DNA of 64,000 nucleotides from Scoparia ambigualis (Eukaryota; Arthropoda; Insecta; Lepidoptera; Crambidae), in NCBI GenBank assembly GCA_963921215.1, contig OY992523.1, positions 16,018,828 to 16,082,827 of the forward strand, read 5' to 3'. The notes beneath the pieces are model-generated. The model was given only the letters and a program-made list of their open reading frames with translations. It was not told the origin of the DNA and ran no database searches. The translations under genes and the position numbers were made by a program. Shown here piece after piece: positions 32,639 to 43,440 of this stretch. Within the stretch, counting starts at the first letter, position 1. Every line of letters starts with the position of its first letter.

Positions 32639-33010
32639 TTAAGGAGCTAAATTAAAAGCCTTCCAAAAATCAACGCCAAAAATCAACGGTGTGGTGATGT
32701 CAGGAATTATATAAAATTTAATAACTTGAGTCACTCCCATAAGAGTAACTGGTAAATATATATAACTTTTCACGGTTGCACGCGAGTTATTGGCTGTTAC
32801 GATGTTGCCCAAGCACCCATCATAGTGTAAAAGGTTGCACCAGCTTTTATGAACTGTTGGCCTACATCGGAACCCAATACTGAAATGCATGAACCCGAGT
32901 CAAGTAAACCGTAATAATCCGCATTAAATATAGAAACGGTTAAATGCGGCCGACCATCCTTAGTAGTCTTATAACGTACTGAATCTACTCTTAAAGAGTT
33001 TAAAAAAACT
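32639..33010 (-). pseudogene. Gypsy aspartic protease
   Basis: A LLDSGSC catalytic motif (about nt 32895-32925) sits in one frame, and the C-terminal TTPLIFGVDFWKAFNLAP flap and helix region in another, with a frameshift near 32880. It lies between gag and RT as expected. Confidence 0.8.
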
Positions 33011-33039
33011 TGTTACCATTTTAAATAGTTATTCCAACC

Positions 33040-33491
33040 GGACTTAATAAAATTATGGCTGTAGTTCCGGAAAATTAAATTTTTGAATTGCAGTTCTGAT
33101 AGGATTGACCTTTAGTCCCGACTGCTCTTTTATTGCAGTTAGGGCACGAAGGTGTCCTCACACCCTTCTTACCGCAACGGAAACAAACTACTTCTGTGGA
33201 TTTGCAAGTAGATAATGAGTGGCTCACAGTGAGTGAGTGGAACACAATACATAGCAGGCTCAGCTTGCACGGCCTCGATTCTTAAAGAACCCCTCGGAGC
33301 TTGGTAAGCCAAGTCTGGTGCAACAAAAGAAGCGGTAGGTTTCGGCGGTTCACGGAACTGTGCCTTGCTAACAAAACCTAGCTCGACTTGCCTACACTTC
33401 TCCTTTAATTCCTCCAGATTACTGACCGCCAACATTGACAACGCCGTCGCGTATTCCGGCCGCATGTTGAACTTAATCCGTGCCAAACGCT
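33040..33491 (-). pseudogene. Gypsy gag, C-terminal part with zinc knuckles
   Basis: Capsid end (ARIKFNMRPEYATALSMLAV, EELKEKCRQVELGF), then a Cys-rich block (VCFRCGKKGVRTPSCPNC) in a shifted frame. The + strand continuation of gag lies across the Harbinger insertion at 36854. Confidence 0.85.
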
Positions 33492-34126
33492 CAGCGGGCC
33501 GATCGCCGTAATTTTATGACGCATTAGTCGAGTGTACGTGCAGTTCACGCATACGTGAAGTACGCCTTAAACGCAAACAACCGTCAGTATTGCCCTAAAG
33601 TAAAACTACGCGTCATCGTCACCTGCACTGCACGTCTACTTCACCTACGCGTGAAACCAGTGTGTGTTGCCGTACGCAAGTTTTGATAATTCTATATCGA
33701 TAATTCGTTATGTAATCGATTATGTCCACGAATAAAGTTGTTGTTACAGGGGTACATCACGCATAATAACCTAGGATCTAAGTTTATACACAAACAAAAC
33801 ACTTGATTTTGTTCTAATCATAGTAAAAATGGTATTAAAACGGAGATATTGAACACAAAATATGGATGTATGGATTGCATAGCCTTTTGCATAGCCTTCC
33901 ATGAAGGAAAAAGCACTGTTGGTTGGTTCTGATTGACAGTTGGGTTGACGTTAGGTTTAAATATTAAAATAATTTAATTTATTTGTATTTCGCTCGGAGC
34001 TATTTTACTTGATAAGGTAAGGTATTGTGTAACTATTGTAAAAGTAAGTTGGCGTTTAATTGGTTTGCCGGCAGTAGTTACAAAGATATTATGAGAAATT
34101 TTTACTTTGTAGATTTACGGTTCAAT

Positions 34127-34679
34127 TTTTGATGGCGACACAAAGAAAAAAAATCGTCTCTGAGACAAATTGAGGTATTGGTGGAGTTTCTCGAGAACCA
34201 CCGGGACCTCGCCATTGGCCGCTTGCTCTCGAAAGAGGGTCGGGCTCTGAGCCAAAGCCTATGGGCAGAATGTGCCAATTTACTAAACGCAGAGGCTGAT
34301 AGGATAATTCGGAGCCCCAAAGAATGGCAAAAAGTAAGCAAAATTTTATGTTATTAGTTGCTTAGGTAAGTACTTAGATGTTAATCACATTCTCATTGAT
34401 TCACCTTTGGTCGCAGTGGTACACAGATTGTATAATCAGGATACTTACCCGACAAAGGCAAATCAGAGAGAATATTGGTGGCACCGGTGGTGGTGCTGGG
34501 GTGCCAGTGATTCCATTGCATTGGGAGCTATTGAAGCGAGGCTGTGCTCATTGATAAAGGGAAATACACCCGTTGTCGAGAGAGATGGCACTCCTCCAGA
34601 GGAAGTCAGGATAAATCCCATTGTAACTATTGCATTTTTTGCATTGTTTGCTTTTTCTGTGTTGGGTTTGCTTTACTAA
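34127..34679 (+). pseudogene. Harbinger Myb/SANT-like accessory protein
   Basis: Exon 1 (about 34127-34332) reads RQIEVLVEFLENHRDLAIGR and SLWAECANLLNAEADRI, a trihelix/MADF-like DNA-binding segment, and ends at a GTAAGC donor. Exon 2, after TGGTCGCAG, continues with GTGGG and a frameshift into IALGAIEARLCSLIKGN; its end INPIVTIAFFALFAFSVLGL is hydrophobic. A frameshift near the first ATG and another in exon 2 break it. Such proteins guide Harbinger transposase to the element ends. Confidence 0.7.
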
Positions 34680-34963
34680 TACCTACACAACTCATTAATC
34701 AATGTGATACTTTTTGCTTTCCATGTTTATAAATTATTTGTGTATTTTTGTTCATTTCATGGTCAATCTGTGTTCGCTAGCATGAAATTGAAGAGGTATT
34801 TACTGAGCATTTTGATAGTGATAATATTTGTGTTTCATTTGCTTTATATTAACTCAAATGTAGAGGCCACTAAGGAGCTTGCACAATCCATGCGGTTAGA
34901 AAAAGTAAACTATCATTATTTTAAGTCAGGGATGCGAAAAGAAAAAGAGCTCTTGAGATAGAA

Positions 34964-35258
34964 TCATCATCATCATCATCAGCCTATAAACGTCCCACTG
35001 CTGGGCACATGCCTCCCACGTGGTCAATGGTGAGTGTGGATATTGGGCCATAACCCACCACGCTGGCCCAATGCGGGTTGGTGGGTTTTAACGACTGTCA
35101 TCTTACGACAACAACCCGGGACCAACGGCTTAACGTGCCTTCCGAAGCACGAGATGTTTTTTAATTTGGTCATCCATCCAGCGACCCGCCATTGCCAAAG
35201 TTGCTTAGCGGGCAAGATCGCAAGCCGAACGCGCTAGTCGCTGCGCCATCGAACTAAA
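34964..35258 (-). repeat. Short interspersed repeat with (ATC)n end, copy 2
   Basis: Same structure as 2768-3008: ATCATCATCATCATCAGCCT, CCCACTGCTGGGCACA, GCTTAACGTGCCTTCCGAAG and a GCTAGTCGCTGCGCCATCGA end. More complete than copy 1. Confidence 0.75.
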
Positions 35259-35489
35259 CTAAGGAGTGAAGATAGAACTACTGTTTAAAAATGTATATTT
35301 TGCTTACAGAATAAACGTTGCTGCTGTCGTCGTTCTGATGATGAGCTGGACTTCCCCTAATATAAGTTACCTATGTGTAGAAATAAGGGATTTAAGATAT
35401 TGTAACAATAATAAAGAATTTTTTATCAAATTTTATATTTGTTTTCATTACATGAGGTTTCTCTCGTTCCAAAGCCTTTGATTAAGAGC

Positions 35490-35740
35490 CTGTCGGACTG
35501 TCCTCCCCTACATTAACTCGATATTTACACGCCTATCAACATTTTGTGGTACTTGAGCCACTCTTAACTTTGCCTCAGCAGCCACCCTGATTTAAAGCCT
35601 CACGCTTGCGTTCTTGTAAATTAAGTTGAGGAGCAGGAATTTGAGCACGTAGAGCCATGTTGTGCAGCACAGCACATACCTACATTCATTTGCCCAGCAA
35701 ATACTGGATCGTAGTGAAGCATCCTCGCAGACAACAAACA
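35490..35740 (-). pseudogene. Harbinger transposase, C-terminal remnant
   Basis: The frame on - reads CAVLHNMALRAQIPAPQLNL and QERKREAL, equivalent to the VVLHNIC region of the 23-kb exon. The catalytic part is missing. It indicates that the 33.5-36.9 kb element once encoded its own transposase. Confidence 0.6.
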
Positions 35741-36039
35741 TCTAATAAATAAGATTTACATTCACAGCTAAACAAATTTGGATGTAAATTTATTTATGTA
35801 AGATGGATCACGCGTTTGATCAACAAATAAGCTACTTCATATCTCGATCCATCGAGTGGTTACTGTGGGAAAAACAAAATTATGCTACAATCTCAAATCT
35901 TCTTGATCTGCCAAATCCAACATTTTGCCAATGCAAATGGTTCATGCTCAAATTTTGTGCTCAAAAAATTAAGTAGATAGGTATGTTGACTAAAAACATA
36001 AGCATCAAGCTCTGACAAATTTCGACGGTTGAAAGCCAG

Positions 36040-36111
36040 ACCTCGGTAGCCAAGTGGTTAAGGCAGCCGCCCGGAATGCGGAAGGTGCGTGGTTCGATTC
36101 CCGCCTGAGGT
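36040..36111 (+). repeat. tRNA-like sequence, copy 1
   Basis: 72 nt with a 7-bp acceptor stem (ACCTCGG/CTGAGGT, one G-U pair), a D-arm GCC..GGC, box A TAGCCAAGTGG, an anticodon-like loop CCGGAAT on a 4-bp stem, and box B GGTTCGATTCC. The T-stem pairs only with a bulged T. It sits in a 150-bp direct repeat (35983-36133 and 36290-36438), so a tRNA-derived repeat is more likely than a working tRNA. Confidence 0.5.
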
Positions 36112-36344
36112 TGTCGTCTTTTTTCAGTGTTTAGTATATTTATGCGTTAATAAAACGCTAAAATATAAAACATTAATCTATAAACGCAGCTTCATCTTAA
36201 CCGAATGTTCAAATATTTGTAAAAATATTTCTTTTTTTCTATTTCTCTATTCCTCAGAGGTGAAAACTTCTAAGATTTTATGAAGCAATGTTGACTAAAA
36301 ACATAAGCATCAAGCACTGACAAATTTCGACGGTTGAAAGCCAG

Positions 36345-36416
36345 ACCTCGGTAGCCAAGTGGTTGAGGCAGCCGCCCGGGATGCGGAAGGTGCGTGGTTC
36401 GATTCCCGCCTGAGGT
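36345..36416 (+). repeat. tRNA-like sequence, copy 2
   Basis: Same as the copy at 36040 with two differences (TTGAGGC for TTAAGGC, GGGATG for GGAATG). The duplicated flanks show that it moved or was copied together with about 75 bp of neighbouring DNA. Confidence 0.5.
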
Positions 36417-36853
36417 TGTCGCCTTTTTTCAGTGTTTAAAATTTTACTTAGGTATCACATTATAAGGTAGGTAAGTACATTACTCGGAAATTTATGATGC
36501 TGTTTTTTTAATATATATCTGTAGGAAATGACATAAAAGTTACTTACAAGATTTGCAAAGTTACCAATCCATACACTTCTGCAATGCGTCACCAACACTC
36601 GATGAACAAGTAATAAACACTGCAGAGTGACATTTCATTTGACATTGATGAAACGTCTAAATTTAGCGCGATACCGTTTTTGTGCGATACAAAAAACGCG
36701 TAAGTGAGGTTCTAATATGACAATACGGCGGTGCGCTGCGTTGAGGTGAGCGTGACCTGTGCGTCATTATTAATTTCGGCAATACGAAATCAAACGTTAT
36801 GACGCAAACGCAGTTAAGACGCGCTGCATAACATTACGGCGATCGGCCCGCAG

Positions 36854-37400
36854 GTTCCGCTACTCTATAAGACAGCCTGTTGAAGAGGTTCTCCATGACC
36901 GCTATGTAAATACAGGACAATTCAGTTTGCCCCTGAGTCCTATTAGTAATTTCTTAAATGAGACGCATATCGTAGTCTGGCGGAGCGAACGCTGTGAGTA
37001 AAAGCTTCTTAAGTTCCGACCAACTACCCACCGACGCTTTTATACCACGGTACCACAACAAAGCACCATCCGAAAACAAGTCCAGAGCTGATTTATGCAA
37101 CGAAACCTCGCTTCTACCCCTAGCTTCGCAAAGTTCTTCAAGACGCTCAATAAATGCCTTTACGCAATCGGTACCATTGAATTTATAGTCGAGATATCTG
37201 ACTGTTGCATCCTTCCTACTATAATACACGACTTCTGGAGTAGGTTTAACTTCAAGCACGTTTGGTGTCTCTGGTGCCGATGTAAACGACGCATGAAAAC
37301 TCGCGTTTATATTATCAACTTTTGACAAATAACCGTTAAGCTCTTTGTCAATAGTCTCATATACGGAATCAAGTTCAGGTGGGGGAGTTACCCTGCCCAA
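36854..37400 (-). pseudogene. Gypsy gag, N-terminal part
   Basis: 148 residues open from 37400 (MGRVTPPPELDSVYETIDKE; the first codon shown as M is not ATG) through VRYLDYKFNG, FIERLEELCEARG and DGALLWYRGIKASVGSW, the retrotransposon-gag capsid N-domain. A stop at 36954 and a frame change follow; another frame then continues to the Harbinger insertion site. Confidence 0.85.
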
Positions 37401-38127
37401 GCGATGACAAAAGTGGGAACTTAAAGCCTTTATAGGGTTAATTTTTTTTTAATTTGATGATCTTTACCTATAACTTCGGCGATTTCTGCTAATTTGGCTT
37501 TAATAATTTGTAATTCTACTTTGGGATCCCGAGTAGTCTCCACGATCTCGTCGGAGCCAACTAGTTAACTAGCACGCTCGTAAAGACGAGCTCAGCTTCA
37601 TAAATGTGAAGCAAATTAAAAAAAATTGGGCGTTCCATTATGAAAAATGTGAAAAATTACTAAAATATAAGCTGGCTTCCTCAATAGGCAGTTTCAACCT
37701 AAGTATACAGTTACAATCCACAGAAAATAGTAATAAACCACCACAAACACAGTATTATAATAATAATACTATCAACGCTTGCATTAAAAAAACACTTATT
37801 TTTAAATAAAAATTGTGTCAAAAATATTCAAAAAATAAAGTCAATACAGCTGAGTACAATTAACACTTGTATAAAAAAAATTATATCACCTGTATTTAAA
37901 TAAAATTAGTGTTAAGAACGTTCAAAAAAAATATTTGCACAGGGACACAATTACACAATATTTAAAATAATAACGAATATAATTCGCTTTAAAAAAAAGG
38001 AGGAATCCGTGCCACTGCACACGAGACGGTTTTTCTTAAAATTAATAATCGCCACGGTTCTGGAACGCTATCGGTACTCTGGCTTATTAGTTAAAGCCTA
38101 AGACATAACCACTATCCCTAACCAAAA
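37401..38127 (-). other. Gypsy 5' leader, non-coding
   Basis: Sequence between the primer-binding site and gag; AT-rich, no supported gene. Confidence 0.6.
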
Positions 38128-38143
38128 CACACGTTGGGCGCCA
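38128..38143 (-). promoter_or_regulatory. Gypsy primer-binding site
   Basis: On - TGGCGCCCAACGTGTG follows the LTR end (..ACA) by one base. This is the tRNA-complementary site where minus-strand synthesis starts. Confidence 0.8.
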
Positions 38144-38144
38144 C

Positions 38145-38928
38145 TGTTACATTTGGGATTTTGTCCCTTTTGGGGAAAAAGAAGAAAATCCCAAACGCAA
38201 GCTTCAGTGGGTTGTTGTAAAATAAAACCATAAAATGTTCAACAGCTAGGCAGTATATTGTCAACAAACACACACACCCTAAATTTTGTTCAATCACAAT
38301 AAAATAAAATTATAAATTTTAAGTCGCTTCTATTATCTAATGAGGGGGTTAGTCACAATTTTTCCTTATATTATGTTAGGTACTAATCATTTACGTTACT
38401 CATATTAATTTATTAAGCCGAAAATAACAAAAAAACTATCAGTCGAAATTGACCCTAAGGGTCAATCTCAAATTAAATTCCAATAAACTTTCTATTAATT
38501 TTGCCAACTATAATTTACTGTTTAAATTAATCTAAACCTTATTACAAAGCTATAACACACCCTTAAACACAAGAAAATCCTAAGAGTCAAAAGTGACCCA
38601 GCGGGTCGATGATAATTTTAATTTGAAATAAATTTTATAATATTGTTAATACTACTAATTAACCAGCCAGCTAATATTTCAGTGGTAAGAGCTATGGTCG
38701 TGGGTGGTTGGGATAAAACTAGTACCGTCCGGAGTATGAGGTTGAAATAAAAAATTGAATTACTCCGTCTATAAAAATATTAAATTAGATGTTTTAAACA
38801 GATTAACCGTAAGCTAATAAACTAGAGAACCATATGGGTTATACTGATATAAAATTAATTTTAATGGGCGCCAGAATCGAATAGTCGATCCGAATCTGCA
38901 GACGACCTCACCCTTCAACTTCACAACA
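38145..38928 (-). repeat. Gypsy 5' LTR
   Basis: The inner end is defined by TGTTACATTT (+) next to the primer-binding site. The first about 350 bp are clearly homologous, in inverted orientation, to the solo LTR at 48917-49304. The outer border near ACAACA at 38928 is tentative; this copy would be about twice the length of the solo LTR. Confidence 0.65.
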
Positions 38929-38988
38929 CAGGTCGAACTCGCAGATCCTTAAAAAATGGTAGTATTCAGATGAAAATTTTATAAAGTT

Positions 38989-39245
38989 CTAAAATAAAAA
39001 AAAACCGTCAACGCCTGCTTGTCCGCTAGGCGGTGTCTCCTCGCCGTACAGCCGGTGGCCGCTGGTACCCCGAAGAAACAGGTCTCGCGTCCAGGCTTTA
39101 GGGCCCAGCTCTAAATCCTGGCGGCGAGACGGGCTTCTCGAAGCACGCGCTGTGATATGCACGTGGCGCGTGGCTGCCAGCGGCGTCCGGAACGTTCGAT
39201 TTGAGCACGGATTCCTCGGTAAAATGATCTCAACACATAGCACAC
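38989..39245. other. GC-rich segment of unknown origin
   Basis: Abrupt GC-rich island in the left arm of the P-element inverted repeat, with no counterpart in the right arm; probably a later insertion. The single frame through it has no recognisable content. Confidence 0.4.
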
Positions 39246-39339
39246 CAACTCACGCCAGAGAATCAATCATTTCGGCGTCGTGCCTCTGCAACTTTCTGGA
39301 AGTGTTATAAATCGAAGGTCAGCCTAGGAGATCTACCCT

Positions 39340-40180
39340 AAAAGTTGAAAATAATTAAAATCGTGGTTCCTTGAGAATTTTTCCTTCAAACTATCAAAAC
39401 GTCAAATATGACGTCTTTCACAACTCGTTCTGACACAGAATGAATCTGTCAACCGTCCAACTACAAACTATGGATAATTTAACGTTTAGCAATCGGAATT
39501 GCGTTCTTTTTTAAATTTGGAAATCAATTCCACTCGAGTTAATACCTTGTCTATATATTAGGGAGTATTAGTTTCCTCTCTGGTAACCCCTACAGGCAGA
39601 GACAAAATCCATATAAAAAATATTTCTCAAAAAAGAATGTTCTAGATAAAAGTCCTTAGAGAAAAAATAGTTCCATTTCCGGATTTGTTTGAATTTAATT
39701 TAATTACTTAAAGTAAATATTATACATATTAATTTATTATGGGAACTGTATCGGCTATTTTTAAAATTGAATCTTTTTATGTGAAACTAAAAGCTGACAG
39801 CCACTTCGCCCCGCTACCGCTACGTGTCGCTACGGTGGCTGTCATTTTGTCTTTGGTGTTATGTCAAATACAAAACGTAAACACAAATTACGTAGATCTC
39901 TTTAGATTTAAGTTTAAGTCTTGCTAAAACTGATTTAGAAAGGTGTATTAATTGAAAATGCAAGAAAAGGTGTCTAGAACTGTATCAGCCAAGGCTCCAT
40001 GTCTTTAATGTGAAGAAAAAATGGATTATAGTCTAACCAGCCACAATGACTAATGTTTTTGTAAACCCGATCATTCAACAACAATGATTACAGGTAACTA
40101 TTATTCAATTATTGCGAACCTTTTTGTAGATTAGTAAAGGCAGACAGGGCCCTAAATTTACAACGTAACACTTACGTTAA
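39340..40180 (+). repeat. Left long inverted repeat of the P-element relative
   Basis: Matches 47990-48745 in reverse complement over most of its length, for example GCTACGGTGGCTGTCATTT, ATGTCAAATACAAAACGTAA, and AATGATTACAGGTAACTAT. The outer limit is approximate. It contains the N-terminal exon described separately. Confidence 0.75.
39861..40093 (+). pseudogene. P-element N-terminal exon, decayed left copy
   Basis: Starts ATG at 39861 (MSNTKRKH, matching the right arm) and ends at CAG|GTAACT, but has stops within. The corresponding exon in the right arm (48072-48283, -) is open. Confidence 0.6.
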
Positions 40181-40344
40181 CTACATTCATTATCTAAGTA
40201 TAAAAGTAACATCACTTACACGTAAAAAGGCTTTGCACAACATGATCCCGTCACATTTACTTGCGAAATTAAAGACAAGTGTCAGGCAAGTGAATAACTT
40301 GAAGCGCTAAGAAAGCGAAGTTAAGGATTAAACTTCAAGACCAG

Positions 40345-40690
40345 ATTGGAGAACGCTCAAAAAATGAGTGAGAGTGTAGCGTTCCAAACAATAACAAAAA
40401 ATATGTCCAATCCTATCAAAACATTTACACTCATGCAATTTAGAGAGGGTTCAAAGAAACCAAAGGGGCGTCGTTTTTCTACTGAGGAGAAAATCCTTGC
40501 TCTATCTATATTTAAAAGGAGCTCTAAATGCTACTCTTTATTAGCAAGACAATTTGCATTACCATCAAAAAGACACTGAAATTACTTCTTTCTACTGTGC
40601 ATTTAAAGCCAGGCAAAACACGATTATTTTTGAAAAAATTAAAAAGACTGTGGCTGCCATGAATACCGATAAAAGATTATGCACTGTAAT
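40345..40690 (+). pseudogene. P-element (THAP9-like) transposase, N-terminal region
   Basis: The frame 40346-40579 reads ENAQKMSESVAFQTITKN, KKPKGRRFSTEEKILALSIF and SLLARQFALPSKR, the coiled-coil/HTH part of P-element transposases. It shifts frame after 40575 and ends at the retroposed insertion. Confidence 0.75.
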
Positions 40691-40723
40691 TTTTTAAGAA
40701 ATGTCCATTACTCCTTAAATACA

Positions 40724-41573
40724 TCCCCTCTCCTTACTTCACTAAGTTTATTTGTACTGGCACCTCGAGACCAACCGTTAGGTTATGCAAGAAGTGCCAG
40801 ACGTCCCTGCGCCAGTAGAACACTCGCGCAGGAGACCACCAACGTTAGGTCTTGACGCCAAATTAGTGCCCGCCGCAGCGCGCTCTTCATTCGGTACTCA
40901 TAAGACTAGTGTCTCAGGAGAGTATCCCCGTGAACACGTGTAGTTCACTGCCTATTGTCCAGATAGGTAACCGGAGCTGTCAAGCTCGCTCACTTCTCGT
41001 TGCACGAAGGGCACAACTCGCAGTGCCACTGCTAGGGTCGTCGACTCTAAAGTCGACTCCCAAGTGTCCACCTTGGTAGCGGAGTAGTAAGCACACTCAC
41101 TTCTCGGAACCCATCCGGGCGCCTAGCCAGTTCCCACGTCCTACGCGGCTGGCTGGACCGGAGGCTACGGCATCTAGGAGGCCGCCTCTACTAGTTCTCC
41201 AGACTAGTACCGGAGATGTCAACACCAATGTCCAATGAAAACCACCGGACAAAGCTGCCAACTATAAGGGAAACTCACGTTCCCCGCAGGACTTTTCGCT
41301 TCTGGCCCCTCAGAGACCGCTACTAGGCCCCGCTCGCTGTGCACGAGTTTGGAAGTCCTGGCACACAATACCAGGACAAACGAACATTCCCAAGCTCTAC
41401 AGCTAACCACACGCCACTACGAGTCCAACCCATGTCCGGATCCCGCCGGAGGCGCCTGGTTAAAGGCACGACCAGCGGGGGGCTAGAACCGGAACCCCGT
41501 AGTACCTCTGAAAACACAACCGGACCCGTAGTTCCAGTTGCGATACCCTATCTATTGAGGTCGGTAGATAGGG
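40724..41573 (-). mobile_element. 850-bp retroposed segment with 14-bp target duplication
   Basis: Flanked by ACTCCTTAAATACA at 40710-40723 and 41574-41587 inside the P-element sequence. GC-rich, with no convincing ORF. On - it starts with a perfect hairpin (CCCTATCTA/TAGATAGGG) and ends with AATAAACTTAGTGAAGTAAG, containing a polyadenylation signal. The long duplication suggests target-primed insertion of an RNA. Confidence 0.8.
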
Positions 41574-41638
41574 ACTCCTTAAATACAGTATTATGCATCA
41601 AAAGACAAATTAAAGGGTTTCACAAGTAATTTAAAAAA

Positions 41639-41795
41639 AATAGCAGATCATGTATTGGTATTCATGGTGAAAGGCATTAAAGTTAATATCAAGCAACCAG
41701 TGGCTTACTATTTTACTAATAGTCTAACTAAAAACGAGTTAAAATCTATTTTAAATAAGTTGTTCAAAATGTTTAAGCCACTGGTTTGCAAGTGA
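41639..41795 (+). pseudogene. P-element transposase, middle fragment
   Basis: The frame reads IADHVLVFMVKGIKVNIKQP and YYFTNSLTKNELKSILNKLF, the RNase-H-like core just after the first catalytic block of P transposases. It ends at a TGA. Confidence 0.75.
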
Positions 41796-42375
41796 GGCAT
41801 ATAAAAACAAACCTGGCTATCTCCACAATTTGTCAAAATTGAACTGTAAATATTTTTTTTTTTACTGTGATTCACAATTCTAATGAAAACACCCTAACAC
41901 AGCAAAGTCGGTAATGTCCCATAGAAACAAGCTGCTAAAATTATGATTCCAATACAAACGCGGCAATCTACAATGTCATGCGCTTCAATGTTGGCAATCT
42001 CCAAGACAGCCAATCAGAGCACGGCATGTGGACGCCATTTTAGTATTGTTTGTATGGTGACGCGCACTGTATTGTCGTGGATTGTGTTGTAGTTTTCTTA
42101 AGATTTTAATAGGTTTTTGTTAGTTATCTATTAAATTAGATTAAGTATATCATATAATGGAGCTGACAGCATCTCTCTGTACTACCAAACATACAAGAAA
42201 ACGTAAGGCTGAGCCAAAAAAGTGGAAGAAAAATTTGGCAAAACAGCCCGGTAAGTACGTAAGTATTAAACCATTTTGATACTTTTTTTTAAAAATTGCG
42301 AAAGTTTGTGAATGAGTATTGTTTGGAGCAAATTTATTTTGCTTTTTTTATTTTTAAGTGCTAATTGCTGCACTG

Positions 42376-42459
42376 AAGCTGAATTAATTCAGCTTAAAAT
42401 TAAAAAGTAAAATTTACTATAACGCGCTATAGTAAATTTAACTTTTTACGCTATAGCGT
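42376..42459. repeat. Hairpin cluster 1
   Basis: Perfect 20-nt palindrome at 42376-42395; a 20-bp stem with one mismatch at 42402-42421/42428-42447; and an abutting perfect 12-nt palindrome ACGCTATAGCGT at 42448-42459. Confidence 0.9.
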
Positions 42460-42579
42460 TAAATTTGTGGTATTTCATCAGATGAATCTGCATAGCCATC
42501 GGTTGCAGTAACCGTTGGATAGATGGCACTGTGCCGCTAAAAAGCACTCAAAAATTAAAAAGCAGTTATAAAATTCTGC

Positions 42580-42655
42580 CTTTCCGGTAGCATTATGGTC
42601 AGTGCAGCCCGGATTGCGGAAAACCCAGATTCGATTCCTGGCTGGGTCGGGTAGG
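42580..42655 (+). repeat. tRNA-like repeat
   Basis: TAGCATTATGGTCAGTGC resembles box A, and AGATTCGATTCC box B, with the CCCGGATTGCGG anticodon-arm type seen at 36.0 kb. Probably a SINE head. Confidence 0.45.
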
Positions 42656-42749
42656 CATTTAATTTTTTCACTGTATTTTATAAATAATTTTTTATTTCAT
42701 ATGTGCAAACAAAAAAATAAAGAACATACAGAAAAGAAATTTCAAACCA

Positions 42750-42829
42750 AATTTACTATCTACAGTTAATCAACGTCTTCGTTGATTTACTGTAGATAGT
42801 AAATTGACATACCCGTCTGCGGGTATGTC
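42750..42829. repeat. Hairpin cluster 2, two abutting stems
   Basis: A 26-bp stem with one mismatch (42750-42775/42780-42805, loop TCTT) is followed with no gap by a perfect 10-bp stem (GACATACCCG, 42806-42815/42820-42829, loop TCTG). Confidence 0.92.
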
Positions 42830-43440
42830 AAAAAGCCTTTCTGCAAATTCTGGACATACCTAAACTTAGAATTCAGTATGTTATAAGGAAGTTTTTAGAA
42901 ACAGGAGAACCAGTAAAGGAAAAAAGAGGAGGAGATCATGAATCGCACTTATTTATGCGTAAAAAGAAGGCAGTCATGACTTTTATCAACTTATTTCATG
43001 TAGATGAAGCACATAATTACCGCGGGAAATTTCAAAGACATTACTTGGCAGCTGAACTAAATATAAATAAAATGTTTAAACAATACAATGCCCAACAGAA
43101 GAATGTTTAAAAGTTAAACGTGGGTTTTTTAGAAGAGTTTTCAACAGAAACTATTCGCTCGGATTTGGAAGTCCTAGGACAGATGTCTGTTCAACATGCC
43201 TACAACTTCTCGAAAACATTAAATTAGAGACAGATTCAACAAAACGGCAGTCACTAGTAATCGAAAAAAAGAAAACACAGCCTCAAGGCAAAAGCATTTT
43301 TTGCATTAGTGAAGAAGGAAAGTCCAGGGTTAAAAACTCTGTCATTTAATTGCGAGAAAAATATGCCGTTACCCAAGATACCCACTTATTACTCCCGTCA
43401 GATATGTTTGTATAACTGTACAGTTACTCAAGTGATAAGT

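Larger units (their letters stand above)
33495..36850. mobile_element. PIF/Harbinger transposon with CAG target duplication
   Basis: Inverted repeats of 24 bp with one mismatch (CGGGCCGATCGCCGTAAT at both ends), flanked by CAG at 33492-33494 and 36851-36853. Removing the element and one CAG rejoins gag in frame (AEP|ERLARIKF). Length is 3356 bp. Inside are a Myb-like gene on +, a transposase remnant on -, an RTE/SINE repeat and two tRNA-like repeats. Confidence 0.95.
42157..43440 (+). pseudogene. Uncharacterised putative transposase family, copy 1 (partial)
   Basis: Exon 1 is 42157-42250 (MELTASLCTTKHTRKRK), closed by a GTAAGT donor. After a hairpin-rich intron the body reads FLETGEPVKEKRGGDHESHL, FINLFHVDEAHNYRGKFQRH, INKMFKQYN, then in other frames HAYNFSKTLN and SFNCEKNMPLPKIPTYYSRQ. 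The same order of blocks is seen at 52.5-53.9 kb. The end is fused in frame to P-element sequence at about 43440. An RNase-H-like nuclease is suspected from the F(D/N)...Q..LP...YY(S/A)RQ motif, here with N for D. Confidence 0.6.

Noticed and set aside
36040..36111. Functional tRNA gene
   Set aside because: The T-stem needs a bulge and the unit is duplicated with unrelated flank, which fits a tRNA-derived repeat better.
41219..41629. ORFs in the 850-bp retroposed segment
   Set aside because: Three overlapping frames on both strands with no conserved content; the right part reads across the target duplication.
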